NCBI GenBank assembly: GCA_038501785.1 | Contig: JBAMJR010000065.1 | Span: 6,956,001-7,020,000 of the forward strand | DNA from: Myoxocephalus aenaeus | Lineage: Eukaryota > Chordata > Actinopteri > Perciformes > Cottidae | Direction: 5' to 3' | Length of the DNA stretch: 64,000 bases | Shown: in pieces, positions 48,204 to 62,134 of the stretch | Numbering within the stretch: the stretch's first letter is position 1 | Layout: every line of letters starts with the position of its first letter | The notes under the pieces: generated by a model | Databases searched by the model: none | Told to the model about the DNA's origin: nothing | Seen by the model: only the letters and a program-made list of their open reading frames with translations | Position numbers and translations under genes: made by a program

Positions 48204-48269
48204 ATGAGCGAGGAGGTTAAAGAGAAGGCTACGGGGAAGTCAGCTCATCGCAAGAAGAAAGGAAAGAAG
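48204..48269 (+). CDS. Candidate first coding exon, Lys-rich start, gene unknown
   Basis: An ATG opens 22 codons beginning MSEEVKEKATGKSAH and ending in a run of lysines with one glycine (RKKKGKK), then the donor GTAAAA at 48270, in phase 0. The reading frame, the G/C-rich leader from about 47760 and the repeat-rich promoter-like flank suggest a true first exon. The sequence style (MSE... then a Lys/Gly-rich run) recalls the start of type I neuregulin-1, but this is a weak resemblance and human NRG1 exon 1 is longer and ends in another phase. No later exon was found before 64000. Confidence 0.45.
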
Positions 48270-50305
48270 GTAAAAGAATGACTTGTAAACAACACGGTGC
48301 GGCTGCTTGAAACAAAAACATAATTCATCCTCAGTCATTCAGGCAGGAAATGACGGCTGCTGTTTATTTTGCACAAAAGTCATATTTTTGTCAAATATGT
48401 CCGATTTGATAAATGACAGGATGATTATTTGACTATTTTGACGCGTTCATTTCAGATGTATTGCCTTTTGGAAGTTGTACCTTTTGTGTATTTTGTTGAT
48501 GAGAGCAGCTCTTTAGTCGTGGTCTCTGTCTGCCTTTGTTCCGATGTGATGACGGAGCTCTAACATGGTGAAGCAGCTTTTGTTCTTCAGAGATTCAACC
48601 AAAAAGAGCAGTTTAATCATTCTGAAATGAGTCGTTTTTGTGACGCTGTTCATTGTGTGCAGTTTACCGATTTGAAGTGACCCATTCAAAGGTTTGTGCT
48701 GGCGTTACTTCCATCTGTTGTTTTGTCATGAGCTGTGTTTTTATATTCAAAAAAATTCTATGTAGCGAGCCTGTTTTATTATTTCAAAAATATTTCCTTC
48801 TTTTGTTCTTTTTAAATTGAACACAAATACCACGAAATGTAGCTGCAGACATTGAGCACCTGTTGACCTTGTTAGGATGCAGAGTGAGATCCGGAGCGAT
48901 CAGCTGCGTACAGAAAATAAGAATAAAACAATGTGTCTGTATGTAAATCAACAGCAAAGATCTACAGATGTGATTATAGCCTATTGATCAGCTGCTCTAA
49001 TAACATCTAGTTTACAATCATGGTTCTCTTTTAGTCTAACAGCTGTCGTGAATCCACGCCAGCATCTTGCATCGTTACAACAGGAATGAGCCAATATGGC
49101 AATAATTAGCTGTGACGCTAATGCAGAAAAATGCCTTCTCAGCACCCGTCCAGTGATTAAAATGGGTTTCCCTGCGCTTAGCAAAGACATCAGGATTTGT
49201 ATGTCTATTAGCAGGGTATCTGGCAATTAAGTAAGAGAATCTGGAAATGGATTCCTTTTTAGGACTTTATTAGGAGAAGGAGTTCCTGTTTTTAGGGATA
49301 AGAGAAAAAGATTAGGAGTGTAGGATTTTATCGGCCATATTGTTTTGACTTCTTTTGATACTAATGCTGATACCTACATGGCTGTTGGTCCCCATACCAA
49401 AACAATATTCTCCCAATACCTTTCTTAGAGAAACACATGTATGTGTGTCTACTTAATCCTGTTCTTTATTTATTAACATTACATTTTGTTTATACAGATG
49501 AAGCTTTACAATAACTTTGGCTAGATAATGCTAATGCCACAGCCGGTCGGGAACAAGCTAACGCTAATCCGACAGATTCTGTAGAATGTATTCATACTCA
49601 GCTGTTTTTTTTCACCCGTGGCATTTTTCTCTCTCAGGAATGTACATCATTTAATTCAACAAACAGTTATTGAGGAGGACATTTTTTTTGTTATCTCTGA
49701 GCAGGGCTCGCTAACTGAACGTTAGCTTTAGCTTATCACCTCAAGCTACAACAATGAGTTCACACAGTTTATTCAAAGTATTCGTACAATGGACGTCTGA
49801 TAACTGTCTTTTAACCACTTATCTTTAGTGGAGCAGTTTATTATCCAATTAGGTAAAAGTTGAGGGTGCAACACAGCTAACAACGTTAGCTTCCTCAAAA
49901 AATCTGCACTGTCAAGACGGCTTACTATTAGTCAAGGGAAAGGGTGCAAATGTGGGTTTTAATTACAGGCCATTAGGCTAAATAACTGATTTCACCACCA
50001 CATTTTAAATGCGGTGGTCACTAGGCTGAAAAACTACATTCTAAACTTTTGATGCTAGGTTTCAGTTCTCTGTGCTATAATACATTTATATCACTCAAAA
50101 CCAAAAAATAATTTAAGTTTGATCGAGGAGTGAAAAATTGCTGTCCAAACTGAGATTCAATGCAGTGAAAAACTGTGTGTACAGTATGTGTGTATTTCTT
50201 TATTTCAGTACTATAGTGCTGCTGTGAAAAAGGTTGCTGACTAAGCACTTTTTATCCTACAAGACTCAGCCTTATGTTTAGTCAGCTGTTCTTAATTGTC
50301 TCTCT

Positions 50306-50306
<1 letters not shown>

Positions 50307-50364
<58 letters not shown>
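50307..50364. repeat. (CA)n microsatellite
   Basis: About 29 CA units, followed at 50525-50900 by a purine-rich (GGAGA/GAGAAA) stretch on the plus strand. Confidence 0.95.
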
Positions 50365-50366
<2 letters not shown>

Positions 50367-53300
50367 CTTCACTGTTTATTTAGTGTAACAGGTGCTTTTG
50401 GCTCAGCGAGCGGACAAAGAAGGCAACGTACAGTGTATATGATTAAGTGCATCTTTATAATATTGATGTTACGTCCTATGGAGGAGACGGGGCTCTCCGA
50501 CTGTATGTCAGTAATTATTCTTTTTCAGGATGAAGGAAGGGTGGAGGGAGGTGAGGAAGGAAGAAAGAGATGGATATGTAATGAAAAAGTGGAGAGAGAG
50601 AAAGAGAGAGAAAGATGATAACCTCACGATTTTGTTTGTGAGACTGATGAGAGATGACTGTTGTGTCGCTGTGATCCTGCAGAGGAGAGACAGTCGGGGA
50701 GGGAGAGGATAGAGGACAGCAGAAGCAGATGAAAAGGAGAGAAAGTAGAGGAAAAGGGTAAGGAAGCAAGGAGGCAGATGAAGAGAAAGGTAGGCAGAGA
50801 GTGCAGAGGAGGAATAACGAAGAAGGGAGGCTATTAAAGGAATAGTAGACAGGAAAAAGGAGAGAGATAGAGAAAGTAAAAATATGACGAGAGGAGCGTG
50901 TTTTTTTTGCTTTGATGAGATAAGTGTTGCCTCCACTCTCCACCTGTTGCTAAGGACACAGCGTATGGGATGTGGATGACAACATGAGGAACCGGGGAAG
51001 AATGAATGCTTAGATGAGGGTGTGTTTGAGGATATTAAGTACCCTTTTAAATTTCTTAGTTTTAAGTTAAATTCGGTGGAAAGCTATGGGCCGTTAGTTT
51101 TTTTTATGTGAATCCCAGTATGTTTTTAAAGTGGTATTCCAGCAATTCAGGGAATTTTCATAAGTTGGATACAGAAAGGCATCAGACAGATACAAAATAA
51201 AAATAAAAAAAGGTCAAAATAAAAGCATCATAGGCTGAGATATCCTGACTTTTATTCCCTGAAATGGGTCAAGCTCCAAAAATATTGTAAATTCCTACAC
51301 TTCCCATCATGCAATTCAAGAATGCATAATCCTCCTTGCCTTGTAAAGCCCAATGTCTTTCTCCATAACCTTAATTTGTAATAGAGGCTATGTTAGAAGC
51401 TAATTTCTGTAACGTAAATTTGTTCTGCAAAAAATCTGGCAAACTTTAATATATTATTAATATGATTGGATTCAAATAGATTTTTCTTTGTATTCTATTC
51501 TTAAAATGACTGCTAATAGTTTCCATCGGTGGGGATCTAATGATCTCTTGGTTGGTTATTATTTTACCTATTGATAAAGCATTCTTTAATTCAAATCCTT
51601 TAAAGGTCAATTTAAATATAGAGATAGAAATGGTGAATGAAACGTGACGCATCCTCCATATTTACCATCATATTTTTGTCCTCATCTGTCTCCCCTCGCT
51701 GTAATTACATGCCAGCGGTCTGGTTTTTAGGTCAATGTCTGTGAAAAAGAGAGAGAGGAAGAGACCTTAGAGCTTAGCAGGTGTGTTAATGGAAGTAACC
51801 ATGACAACCAGAGACCCGCTGGGAGGAAGTGAGAGAACCAGTTAGGAGCTGTGGAAGTTCGTCATCAGGTAGAGGGATACTGCATACAATAATTTGTCAG
51901 GAAAAAAAAAAACACTTTATTTTAACGACTGCAGAGTGCTTATTTGTGCCAATATTAAGACTTACAACCTGAAATATAATATAATCAATATAATGTGTTA
52001 TTTCTTATCAGCTCTCTGGCTTCTAATAATGACAGCTTCACTTCAGTAAAACCTCCCATCTGTTCCCCGCTCAGTGTTTTTGTGCTGTTTTAGTGAGAGA
52101 AGTGGACTATTGCTTATGTAACATGACGGCCCACGTTCAGTCATCTTCATCCCACACCCTCTCCAATGTCAATACTGTCAATGCTTTCAATAGGCATGAA
52201 GTGGAAGCTTCAGCGCGCTCGCAATCTGATGTACCCAAAGTGCAGAGTAAGAAAACACACGGAGCTGTTGGCTGAAACTACACTCTGTCATTTCAGATCA
52301 ATGCAGATGTTTTACTGCTGTTCTTATCAGCGAGGAAACATCTGTATTGGTTATATGTAAGACACCATTCATTATTTTCAGCTTTGCTCTTTTTAAACAC
52401 TCGATTTTAAAGTGATACTTTTCAGCACAAAAATCTTTTGAGTGTAGCCGTGAAAAGATTGTAGTAAGTTATTTTTATCAATGAAGTGAGGCCTAGTCAG
52501 CTTTGATGTATGCCAATTACAATGGATTCCAATAAAGCTTAATAGTCCGTTAAAAAAAAGGTAAACTTCTCAAGCCCCTCCTGCAGCATAATGCTTCTCT
52601 CTGATAATATCTCGGTGTGCATTCTTAAAACAATATTTTGCAACCACAGACAGTGAGGTGGGAGTTTTGGGTGCGTTGCGCTATAAAGCAGAAAGTGTGT
52701 TTTTTTTTTTTTTTCACGCTAAACTGTTTGTTGCAGTCCGTGTTCGGGCAGTTCGGGCTGAAAAACCACGAACATGTGTTTTTTCACGCAATGTCACTTT
52801 TTGGAGATTTTGGTCTATTTAGCTTCCATAACATGTCTTTTATAAAACTGGTAAAAAGGAAATATCCAAAATACACATTTACGGAGATTATTCTACTACT
52901 TTTTCTATTTGCTTCTGCAGATTTATCCTAAATTCACCAATAGTTGGCATTAAATGCCTCATTTGCATATGTAGACAAAATAATTCAGAAGATTTGTCTT
53001 AATGTGAGTTAATAACTGGGAACGTTTCATGGTGATATATATTCGTTACCTGTTGTAGTGTCTTCAAAATGTCTGTAATTCTACGATATCTTTAAGGCCA
53101 TTTTCTCTAAATTAGTTTTGATCCAGAAATCTCCACAGCTCTTACATCCACCAAACTTTCCAGTTTCATTCCTCTCTATAGTCTCAAGGTTTTTACTGAT
53201 GGGTTTGTTCATATACCATTCAGAGCCTGATTTATACAACATTTTACGACTACAAACATGGCTCCGTTCAGTGGCCCCTTTTGCCGTGTATGGCATTAGT

Positions 53301-55882
53301 TGGTAGTTATCAACAAGTAGAGAATTGCAGCGCTGCCTCCGTCGTGCATTTGCCTCGTATAAGCGCTCGTGTCCTGAATGGTTCCTTTGCAGAGACGGCA
53401 CATCATTGCAATCAAGATGCACAAAATGAGACGTAACCAGCAGGCGTGAAGTTGAACCATATGCTGGTTTGGACTCTATGATGGCAACATGAGAGTATTT
53501 CCACTTTGGACTGCGTTTTCCTCTCCCTCCAGCGGGCGCTGCTGGGTGGAGTCAGACAGGTTACTCTACACCGGGGCGTAATCCCAGCTGGAATGCCCGG
53601 TGCACAGCAGTTCATGAGCCTGGAGCCGGCTGCCCTCCTGCACGGTTCATCATTCCCGCGGAGACAGACATCCTTAGGGCAACCCGATAACTCCTACGAG
53701 CCATTGATAGAGTTTGGCCCGGTTGTACTATGGGTGCCGTATTGCAGGCCCTTCTCTGAATGCAGGAAGTGTTGGCTGTAAAGCGTAACATTAACTGATG
53801 AGATGCTCCGTTTTAAAATTCTGCTGGCTCCCTCAGAAACTCAGTAATGTTAATCTCGAGTGACACCTCCTGGCACGATGTACCGCTGGAGTGGAAACAT
53901 TAGGCAAAAATATTTTTTCATTAACACTGGTGTTGTTCACATTAAAACTGAGTGTCCTGGTGAAATCGTTTAGCCCTGTTTACTCTAATGCATGTATTTG
54001 TATTTTTCAATCAAATTTGCAAGTTGCTAAACAAGAGTCACACTCATTGAATGCATGGCATTTCCCTGTCATGGATAATTTTTTGAGGTATAGGTGGTCT
54101 TTGTTCACATCATCACAAACATGTCTGATAACAGAAGTTGACTTTTTTTTAATTCAGTTTTATTTTTGTGTACTCGCTGTATGTTTGTCGTGGCTAACCT
54201 CACTTTACTCCCCTTGATTTCCACTGGTGCCGAAGAAGAAGAAGAAACACAGGTTTCTTAAATGCTTTGGTGTCGTAGATTATCTGATCAGCGCGGATTT
54301 GCTCCCGGGTGTCCTCCATTTGTATTTGTTGGCTTGGTTATCTGATTGGTCAGTCGGTGGAGCTGGTGAATTTTAAGATCGCCCTCTTCTGGACAACTGT
54401 TGCGTTTATATCGACCTGAGAAACTTTGAATGCGAACAGCTCGTTGCAAAGTTTAAATATATTTTTGCTGCTGCTTTCGCGTGATTGGCTCAGTAGTTTC
54501 CACACCTAGGAAAACAGCCAATCAGAGCCTTTGTGGGTGGGACTAATGTTGGTTTGTGGATTGCCGTTTTGAAGCCTTCAGATTGCTAACAGCTAACTTC
54601 ATCACCTTCTTCATCATTGTCCATCATTATTTTAGTTATCAAGTGCACCCCTGGTAGTTAGAGAATATTAAAACGACCTTTATGCATGATGTTTTTTTTT
54701 TTTTTAGCTAAAACAAGCTAATGTTAGCAAGCTACTGTAGTTAGCTTACACTTGTAAACATAATACTGCAAAGTGTTCTGCTTCATCCACTATCACACAA
54801 GTTTGAGCATAACTTAGAGAAATATAATCAGCCTAAAACTGCATCTTGGTTTATTTGGTAGTCTCTGTGCACATTCATAAAACATCACCATGTAAATGTG
54901 CCACAGTTAGCCAAGAGGCCATTTTTAGCTGTGTTCCCTGGAGCGATGTTACAAAGTAATCCTAAAAAACGGATTATAGGTTATTCATCATTTATCATTT
55001 ATAAGCATTCAGAAATGATATTAAAAGCAGAGAGAATATTAATATAAGTAGAAACATAATTCTGGACATTAATATTTAGAGATGCAACACAGAGACTCAC
55101 AAAACAACACACGCAAAGAAAATAAATTAGGGATAATTATGTAAATAGAAACATGGACTAAAGATAACGCCACACAAATCAATGAATGAGAACAAAAGCT
55201 CTGTGATTTAATTGAATAAATCTTTCTGTTAAAAGGATCCTTACTTTCAGACGGCAGTGACTCATGCTAACAACGGGGTGGCATCAAAGTGGCCGTTCAC
55301 TCTAAATATCAGGTACCTTTTTCAAAAAGATCATTCTAACAGCGAAGGACTCCTCTGTGTCTAAAAGGTTACAGCAGATGGAATAATACACATCGAAAGG
55401 TCAAGAGCCTAATTCAAAAAGCGCTACTCTACGCGGCGAGAGCGCACTTTGTGGTTGAGCCTCGACCGAGTGTCCTTGAATCCCAGAAGAAAAGCCACGA
55501 AACGTCATGCCACCGGTTGATTTTAAATGAAGGGCCGATGAGAAGAAGAACACGGTAAAGCGGGTGCCGACTCAGCGTTAATACACACAGCGCCGCGATT
55601 TATTCCAATTATCAAGCAGTGATTTTTGACCCCTCCCCTGCCCTATTTATTGTCCTGGTGGATGCTCTGTGTACAGTATAATGAAGCTGATGGTATTCCT
55701 TTGAGTCTGGAGAGTTACTGGCAGCGTGGTCCTTTTAGAGCCAACATATTGTGTGTGTGTGTGTGTGTGTGTTTTTTTGCTGAGGCAGCCGTGGAGCAGA
55801 GCGCTGCGCTTGGCTCGCGTTCTCACACTTCACAGGAACAGGATGAAGCTCTGTTAGCGTGGTTTGTTCAATGTACAGCTCT

Positions 55883-55883
<1 letters not shown>

Positions 55884-55922
<39 letters not shown>
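55884..55922. repeat. (CA)n microsatellite
   Basis: About 19 CA units; a short (GT)n run lies nearby at 55750-55771, giving complementary tracts about 110 bases apart. Confidence 0.93.
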
Positions 55923-55926
<4 letters not shown>

Positions 55927-57874
55927 GACCTAGAGGAGTTCATTGGAGGAGATGAGGTGAACGGGTTGAGAAAGAGGGAGAAACAAAGTACAACTTATTG
56001 GCCCGGAATTGATGATTCAGTTCCAAATGTACGTTTTCCTTGCTCAGCAGTTGACTGAGACTGCAGACCTTTTCTCTCTAAAGATCGCTGCTTTTAATCA
56101 ACTCCTAATCCTCAGCAAGAAAAGATATCTGAGCAACATCCATTCGTAATTACGTCAGTCTTATAATCCCCTTTGCGGCCCTTCATTATTCCCTTTCGTC
56201 TGCCGATCGATGCCGCGTCAGTCAACCGGCGGCCATGTTTTAATTGTTTGGCTTCGTCGGGGTCCATTTTATACTGTGCTGAAATTATTACAGCGACATT
56301 AACTTAATGAGAATGTCAATTATGTTGGAGGGTTTGGTGGTGGTCAAACACGTCGTATATCAATGACACTTTATTTTTAATTTTTTGCAGAAACAATTTG
56401 TTGCCAAACTTATTGGCAAACAGTTGCTTATTTACTTCGCTTAGTTAGCAACATTCATTTTGAGATGTGTTTTTGTCCACCTGATGAATGTAAGTCAAAA
56501 ATGTGCTCTGTTTCTGGTCTCCACCAACCACCAGCTCGTCTCTAACGGTTTGGTGTTGAGCGGGTATAGTGAACAGTGGATTTTTACAACTTTTTCTCTG
56601 AAAACAGCTGCATGACGCCATGAGAGCCGTGAGAGTGAACCAAAACAGTAAAGTTGTTGGTCGATATAAACTCGATATAAAGCACATTCAGGTTATAATT
56701 CTCCGTTGACCCATTTCACATTATCATTTCATACATTATTATGACATTGATTTTAGTCGCTTTAAAGTAACATTCTGTTAGTTACTAACCAACATGTATG
56801 CTGTTACCAATATATCTGTGATGAGCTAAAATCAGCACATGATATCGGCCGTACATCTGTGGAGCTTTTTTCTTGCTCATATTTACTACCAATTGTGTGT
56901 CAAGTTTTGTCTGTTCATACATTTTTACCATTTCAAGCTAAAAGGTTTCATTCCGTAGCAAATGTTTGTTTCTTCTTCTAGCTCGTAGCCTTTCTGAAGT
57001 TTATATATTCTAAAGTTCTATTCTATTCTTTTTTTTGGGGTCTCTTAATCTTCCTCTCTTCTTTCTCCTCTGCTGCATCTGTGTTGGTGATGGTCTTTCC
57101 TGGTTCTATCCTCCTTGTGCGTAGGGAATAATTATAGTATATTACTGCTGACATCAGCAGGATAGCAGGCCTAATAGCAGGATTTTCAGTTTTATTGCAA
57201 CTCAGCCTTCTGGTGCAAAGCACAGTGATGTAATAATGGCAGTCAATAGTGAGGAGAGAAAATGGTTGTATTTTTATTTGACAGAGACAACAGTGTATAC
57301 AGCTGGAGAGGCTGCATGTACAGTATGAATGCAAAGAACTGACTATGATTTGGTGTGATAAAGTTAATGGTTCACTCAGGGCTAAAAGGGTGTATCCGCT
57401 TACGATGTTTCTTCACAGCGGTGAACATATTGAGCTAGCAGTCACTTTTATGGCTTATTCCCAGAGCTCATTGCAGTATACATATAAAAAAAACAACCCC
57501 AGAGCTTAAATTGTGATCTTCATTTGACGCGTGGAGCCGGTGTAGCAGGTATAAAAGTAATAAATCCCATCGCTGAGTGAGGTTATTGCTGAGAGAAAGC
57601 CTCCTCTAGTATTACCTCGTGTCACACACCAGAGTGAAATGTAAAATGTGCACCAACGGCATATAGCTGGTGAATTAGCTTAATGCTAGAGCCACTGACT
57701 AAGCAGCGGCAGTTTCAGAAGGAGCCGTGGTTTGCAGAAAAGATCACTGCTCAGCACCTGCAGCAGCAATACAGTAATATAGCGCCGCTCACATTCAGTC
57801 ATTATCAGCGATAGTGTCCAGCTCTTCCCTGGGGTCATGACATGAAAACAACAATAAGTGTGTTGTTTTGTTAA

Positions 57875-57985
57875 GATACGATAGAACTTTATTCATCCTG
57901 AGGGGAATGGTTGTGCAGCAGCTGCAGTACAAAGTAATAAATGAAATATAAAATCTTAATAAAGGTGCAAGTATTCAAATATCAA
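57875..57985 (-). mobile_element. Non-LTR retrotransposon 3' end fragment
   Basis: TAGAACTTTATTCATCCTGAG then GGGGAAT and GCAGCAGCTGCAGTACAAAG match the 3' region of fish LINE-derived repeats in minus orientation, as at 41770-41900. Confidence 0.5.
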
Positions 57986-59029
57986 TTGACAGATAACACG
58001 TCAAGCCATTAGCATTAGCCGAGGCCCAATCAAAACAATGCAGCTTAGCTGACGTCAAAAGTGAAAATGGGAAAATGCCCTTTCAACCCTTTGCATTTAT
58101 TTAACAAAGTACGGGGTTTCTTCCTGTAAAACTAAATATGACGTGTGTTTGCGTAAGCTAGCAAACACCCAATCGCAACTTTAGTTGTGTCACTGGTACT
58201 TTAAGTTTATGTTCTGCAGTTGTTTGATAATTTGCATTTTGGAGAAGATTTAAATTGCTATTTTTATTCTCTATTTCCGTTATTTTGGTCCACATATACT
58301 ACTATATAAAGTCTGCTTTTACATCAGTGGACCCGAGCAAAATAGAAAAGACAAGTTAAAGAAGAGGGCGGACAATTCAGAGAGAAATAAGCATTAATTT
58401 CCTTTATTTAAACTGACCTTTGTGTCAACATTGTGAACTGTGAGAGGTGCTATATTAAAAACACTTATTATTATAATTCTCCCACAGTTCATCACTTAAA
58501 CGTCAATGTGGTCGTATTGCAGCTGCGAGTTCAAAACACTGGTTACGGCCCAAACTGGGTCATTTCTCCCACTAAATCAAGCCTGTTATGTATTCAGTGC
58601 TCCATGTCCGGGCATAAAGATGCATTTTCATGTAATTGTTGAAAGACAATGGCGTTTTTTTGAGTGCACTGTTTCTTTAATCGCTCTGTGGAGCTCGTTT
58701 AGCGCAGCCTCGGCTTATTTCATGGAATGAAAGCAGATCTGTTTACAGAAAATTATGTGTGCATTACAGCATTGGCCTCTTTCCAAACTGTAAGGAAGCT
58801 CGCCCTGCAGAACACATTTCTCAATCTCCAAAGTGCATTCAAATCATGTCTTTGAAGTAGACTTGGCCTCTTGAGAGGGGATACAAGTTAGAAAACGTAT
58901 TTAGGAAATAGACCACCTTCAAGTAAAAAGACAAAGAGGCCGACAGTCAAATGTCCAAAGCCTGGAGTTCATGGACGGCGCTGAATAAAGGCTATAGTGA
59001 AGGGAGTATGATTAGGCTAATGGGACTCT

Positions 59030-59043
59030 GTAGCCATGGCAAC
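59030..59043. promoter_or_regulatory. RFX-type X-box motif
   Basis: GTAGCCATGGCAAC fits the X-box consensus GTNRCC-N(0-3)-RGYAAC exactly with a two-base spacer. A one-mismatch relative, GTAACCATGACAAC, lies at 51795-51808. RFX factors bind such sites in ciliary, neural and endocrine enhancers. One 14-base match in 64 kb could occur by chance, so function is conjectural. Confidence 0.3.
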
Positions 59044-59824
59044 AGGAGTGTGCAGAAGGTGATGTAATCGTTTTAGAGGAAACAATCCGTCTTGTTCGCT
59101 TCGCATTCGTCACTGAACGTCATCTTTCCCTCTCTTTCTGATTCTCCTCCCATGTTTATGCTTCATCTCTCTTTTCTTTCTCATCCCTCGTTCCACGTCG
59201 TCCACTATTGCCTCCTCCCTTCTCGTCTTTCTTTTCTTTTCTACCTTCGCTTTCTGAGATTTCATTCTTTAAGTTGCTCAGAAGTTGATTACCGCTTGTT
59301 TTACTTCCGTTACAGTAGAGGACGGACGGACAAAGGCAGAAATATACCGCGGAGAAAGATGGACAGTTACATCTGAACCCTTTCGCTTGTGTTTCACTCC
59401 CTTTTATTTACACGTTTACCAGCAGCTGAGTGCTACACAGAGTACAGCAGTGTCTTTGACCTTTGACCTTTTGAATCTGCCCTTTCCCAGCGAGTTGACC
59501 GAGACATCCGGCATAAATTGCCAACACTTTAAATAATGTAACTAACGAGCGACATAATTAAATCAATTAAACGCTAGCCGGTGACGATAGCGACCGCCAT
59601 CCCATAGCAGCCGCCTCAGTATGTGCAGGCAGCCCAGGAGGGACTATTATGTTGTGAGCATTATTACTTATTAATAAAGCTCTATTTAGATTGGAACCAT
59701 AACTTTCATATTGCCATACTTTATGAGCATTTTACAAAAAGCAATAGCTCACTTCACGCTCTTTAGCTCGGACATAATAACAACACGCCGCCGCCTTCTC
59801 TGAGCTATTAGTTCAATATACCAC

Positions 59825-59975
59825 TTTCCGCCGCTTAGCTTAGCATTAAGACTGGAAACAGGGGGAAACAGTTAGCTTTGTCACAAGATCAGCACCTCTA
59901 AAGCACATGTTATATGTTATTTATTCAATCGGTACAAACACTACACTTTCAAACCAACAATAAATTGTGAATAAG
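59825..59975. repeat. Dispersed TAGCATAAAGACTGGAAAC-family repeat
   Basis: GCTTAGCTTAGCATTAAGACT then GGAAACAGGGGGAAACAG and CAGCACCTCTAAAGCACATG. It is the best single copy in the window of the repeat whose core forms the gucy2g minisatellite. Confidence 0.65.
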
Positions 59976-60347
59976 TTTCCCAAGAAGTCAAAAATATTCC
60001 TTCATCAATGAGTGGAAGGTTTGAACAAAAAGAAAGCTAATCTCCATGGATTTTCGTTTAGGATATGTTTTCATCACAGTGGTTCCCATCCTGCTTTCTA
60101 TGATGTTATCTTGCCACGGAGTCACTAAGTAGGTCTGCGATGCTGCTGCACTGTAACGGCCTCGGGCCTTAAAGGCAGAAGATGGAGTACAAATGACGAA
60201 CGATGAAGAGGGAGAGGAAGAGGAACAAGCGCTGCAGCGATGTGAGGAAAGGCAGAAGGCCGAGGGGAACACTGAGAGTACTGGCAGGTCGCCTGCTGGA
60301 AATACCCAGACTGTTCCACACACACTGAGACGCACGTCATCATTGTC

Positions 60348-60351
<4 letters not shown>

Positions 60352-60408
<57 letters not shown>
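60352..60408. repeat. (GT)n microsatellite
   Basis: About 28 GT units; a short (CA)n run follows at 60549-60566. Confidence 0.95.
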
Positions 60409-60412
<4 letters not shown>

Positions 60413-60941
60413 ACGTTCTACTAGTGAAGGCAGTGTATACTTCCAGTAGACAGTGCCATCATCAATCATGTCATGTCACAACCTGCGTGTTTAGTGCTGT
60501 ATGAATAGCATCCTCTAAACAAACAGCACATCATCAAAGAACCGAGCGCACACACACACACACACCACCAATATCCACTATGTAAAATCAGCACAAAAAC
60601 AGCACACGTGTGCAATAAAAGTATTGGTTTCATTGCACAGGTAAAGCACAAATAGGTGCAAACACAACTTTTTTGAGGTGACTATATCCTGTAAAACACA
60701 CAATATGAATATTACCATTAATAATGTTGATGTCAGTGCAGCACCTTCGTCTAATTTTGACCTTCATCCCTTTCGCTGCCTTTTGTATTGACTTTTTAAC
60801 ATTTCTTTAGAATTATTTTTAAAATAGAAGAACATGACACACAGTTGGAATATTTATTGTCACGTTTTTTTTTCTTCTTCCCTACAGCAAAGCAATATAA
60901 GTCAAGTCTATGTTATCTTTATAGCCTTTACAGAGCCTGCT

Positions 60942-61185
60942 TTATGGTCTGTTTGACCATCATTTACTAAATGAACATCATGCTGTATTGAAGAAGACTT
61001 GAAACTAGAGATTGAGACATAAACTCATGTTTACAATGTTTACTGAGGGAATAAATCAAGAGAGAAGTAGAGTCATTTACATAGACTTCTATACAACCAG
61101 AGGAGTCTTAAAACTTGCATTCTCTCTACTGACCACCAGGGGGGTGGTCAGTAGAGAGAATGCAAGTTTTAAGACACTTCCACAT
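60942..61185. mobile_element. Dispersed repeat, copy 2, ending in a perfect hairpin
   Basis: The first 150 bases are nearly identical to 19952-20100. It then contains a 33-bp perfect inverted repeat (61105-61137 and 61143-61175) around a 5-base loop, AGGGG. It has no open frame of interest. It looks like a miniature DNA element, but no target duplication was found. Confidence 0.7.
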
Positions 61186-61613
61186 CGTCTCCACTTTGCG
61201 GTTAAATAAAGGAAAAAAAGGAAAACTATTGTGGAATAAACATATTGTACCTGTCTGTATAAGACAGAGAGAGAACAATGTTTGTTGACTGGCACCTGGA
61301 GACTCAAATAGCTGAGTTAAAAAGACCATTAGCTTAGTTTTTATCCTCCTTCATCACCTTCATTTTCCTGCCTCCTCTTTTATCTCTTTTCTCATCACCG
61401 GTGCTTCCGCTTTCCTTTCACTTCCCCATTTCTCATTCCTTTCTTTTTTTTTAACCTTCTACTACTCCTCCAAAAAAAGCAACATGCTGTATGTGTGTGA
61501 ATACATGGATTAGGGCGAGCTATCAGTATCTATAATGGGAAGTTCGTGTCTAATTAACCTTTAATAATGTCAGGGAGGGTTATGATTCCACATGGATTAG
61601 AGTGCAGCTTCAG

Positions 61614-61727
<114 letters not shown>

Positions 61728-62134
61728 CGTTCCGCAAAGACGACCAGATGAAAGTGTAACGTACTCTTCATATCCAGTGTAATTTCCCGTGATCCTCAAG
61801 GAGGTTTTTTTGTGATCAGCTCTACGTTGTTGTTGAGCCGGACATATTTATTGAATGTAATATCGTCTCGTTACGCGGCTAAAAAATAAGATGTGATGCT
61901 CGTGCTCTTGTTACGAGGGGACGGATCGGACGCAGAAGTTATGAAACTTGCATCATTATTAGATGAAGAGCTGTGGTTGCAAAACATGAAATAAACACAG
62001 CAGTTCTTTGCTTCCATGAGTATTTAAGACATCGATATTTCCCGCAGACATCACTTTTAATCTATTCAGATGACTTGTTGTATTCGACCAACGCTCCAAA
62101 ACCCCAAACACAGTCAGTCTGCTCTCATGTCTTA

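Noticed and set aside
50508..50943. Two Ser/Leu-rich minus-strand frames of 142 codons
   Set aside because: They read the complement of a purine-rich GGAGA/GAGAAA low-complexity stretch; composition explains both.
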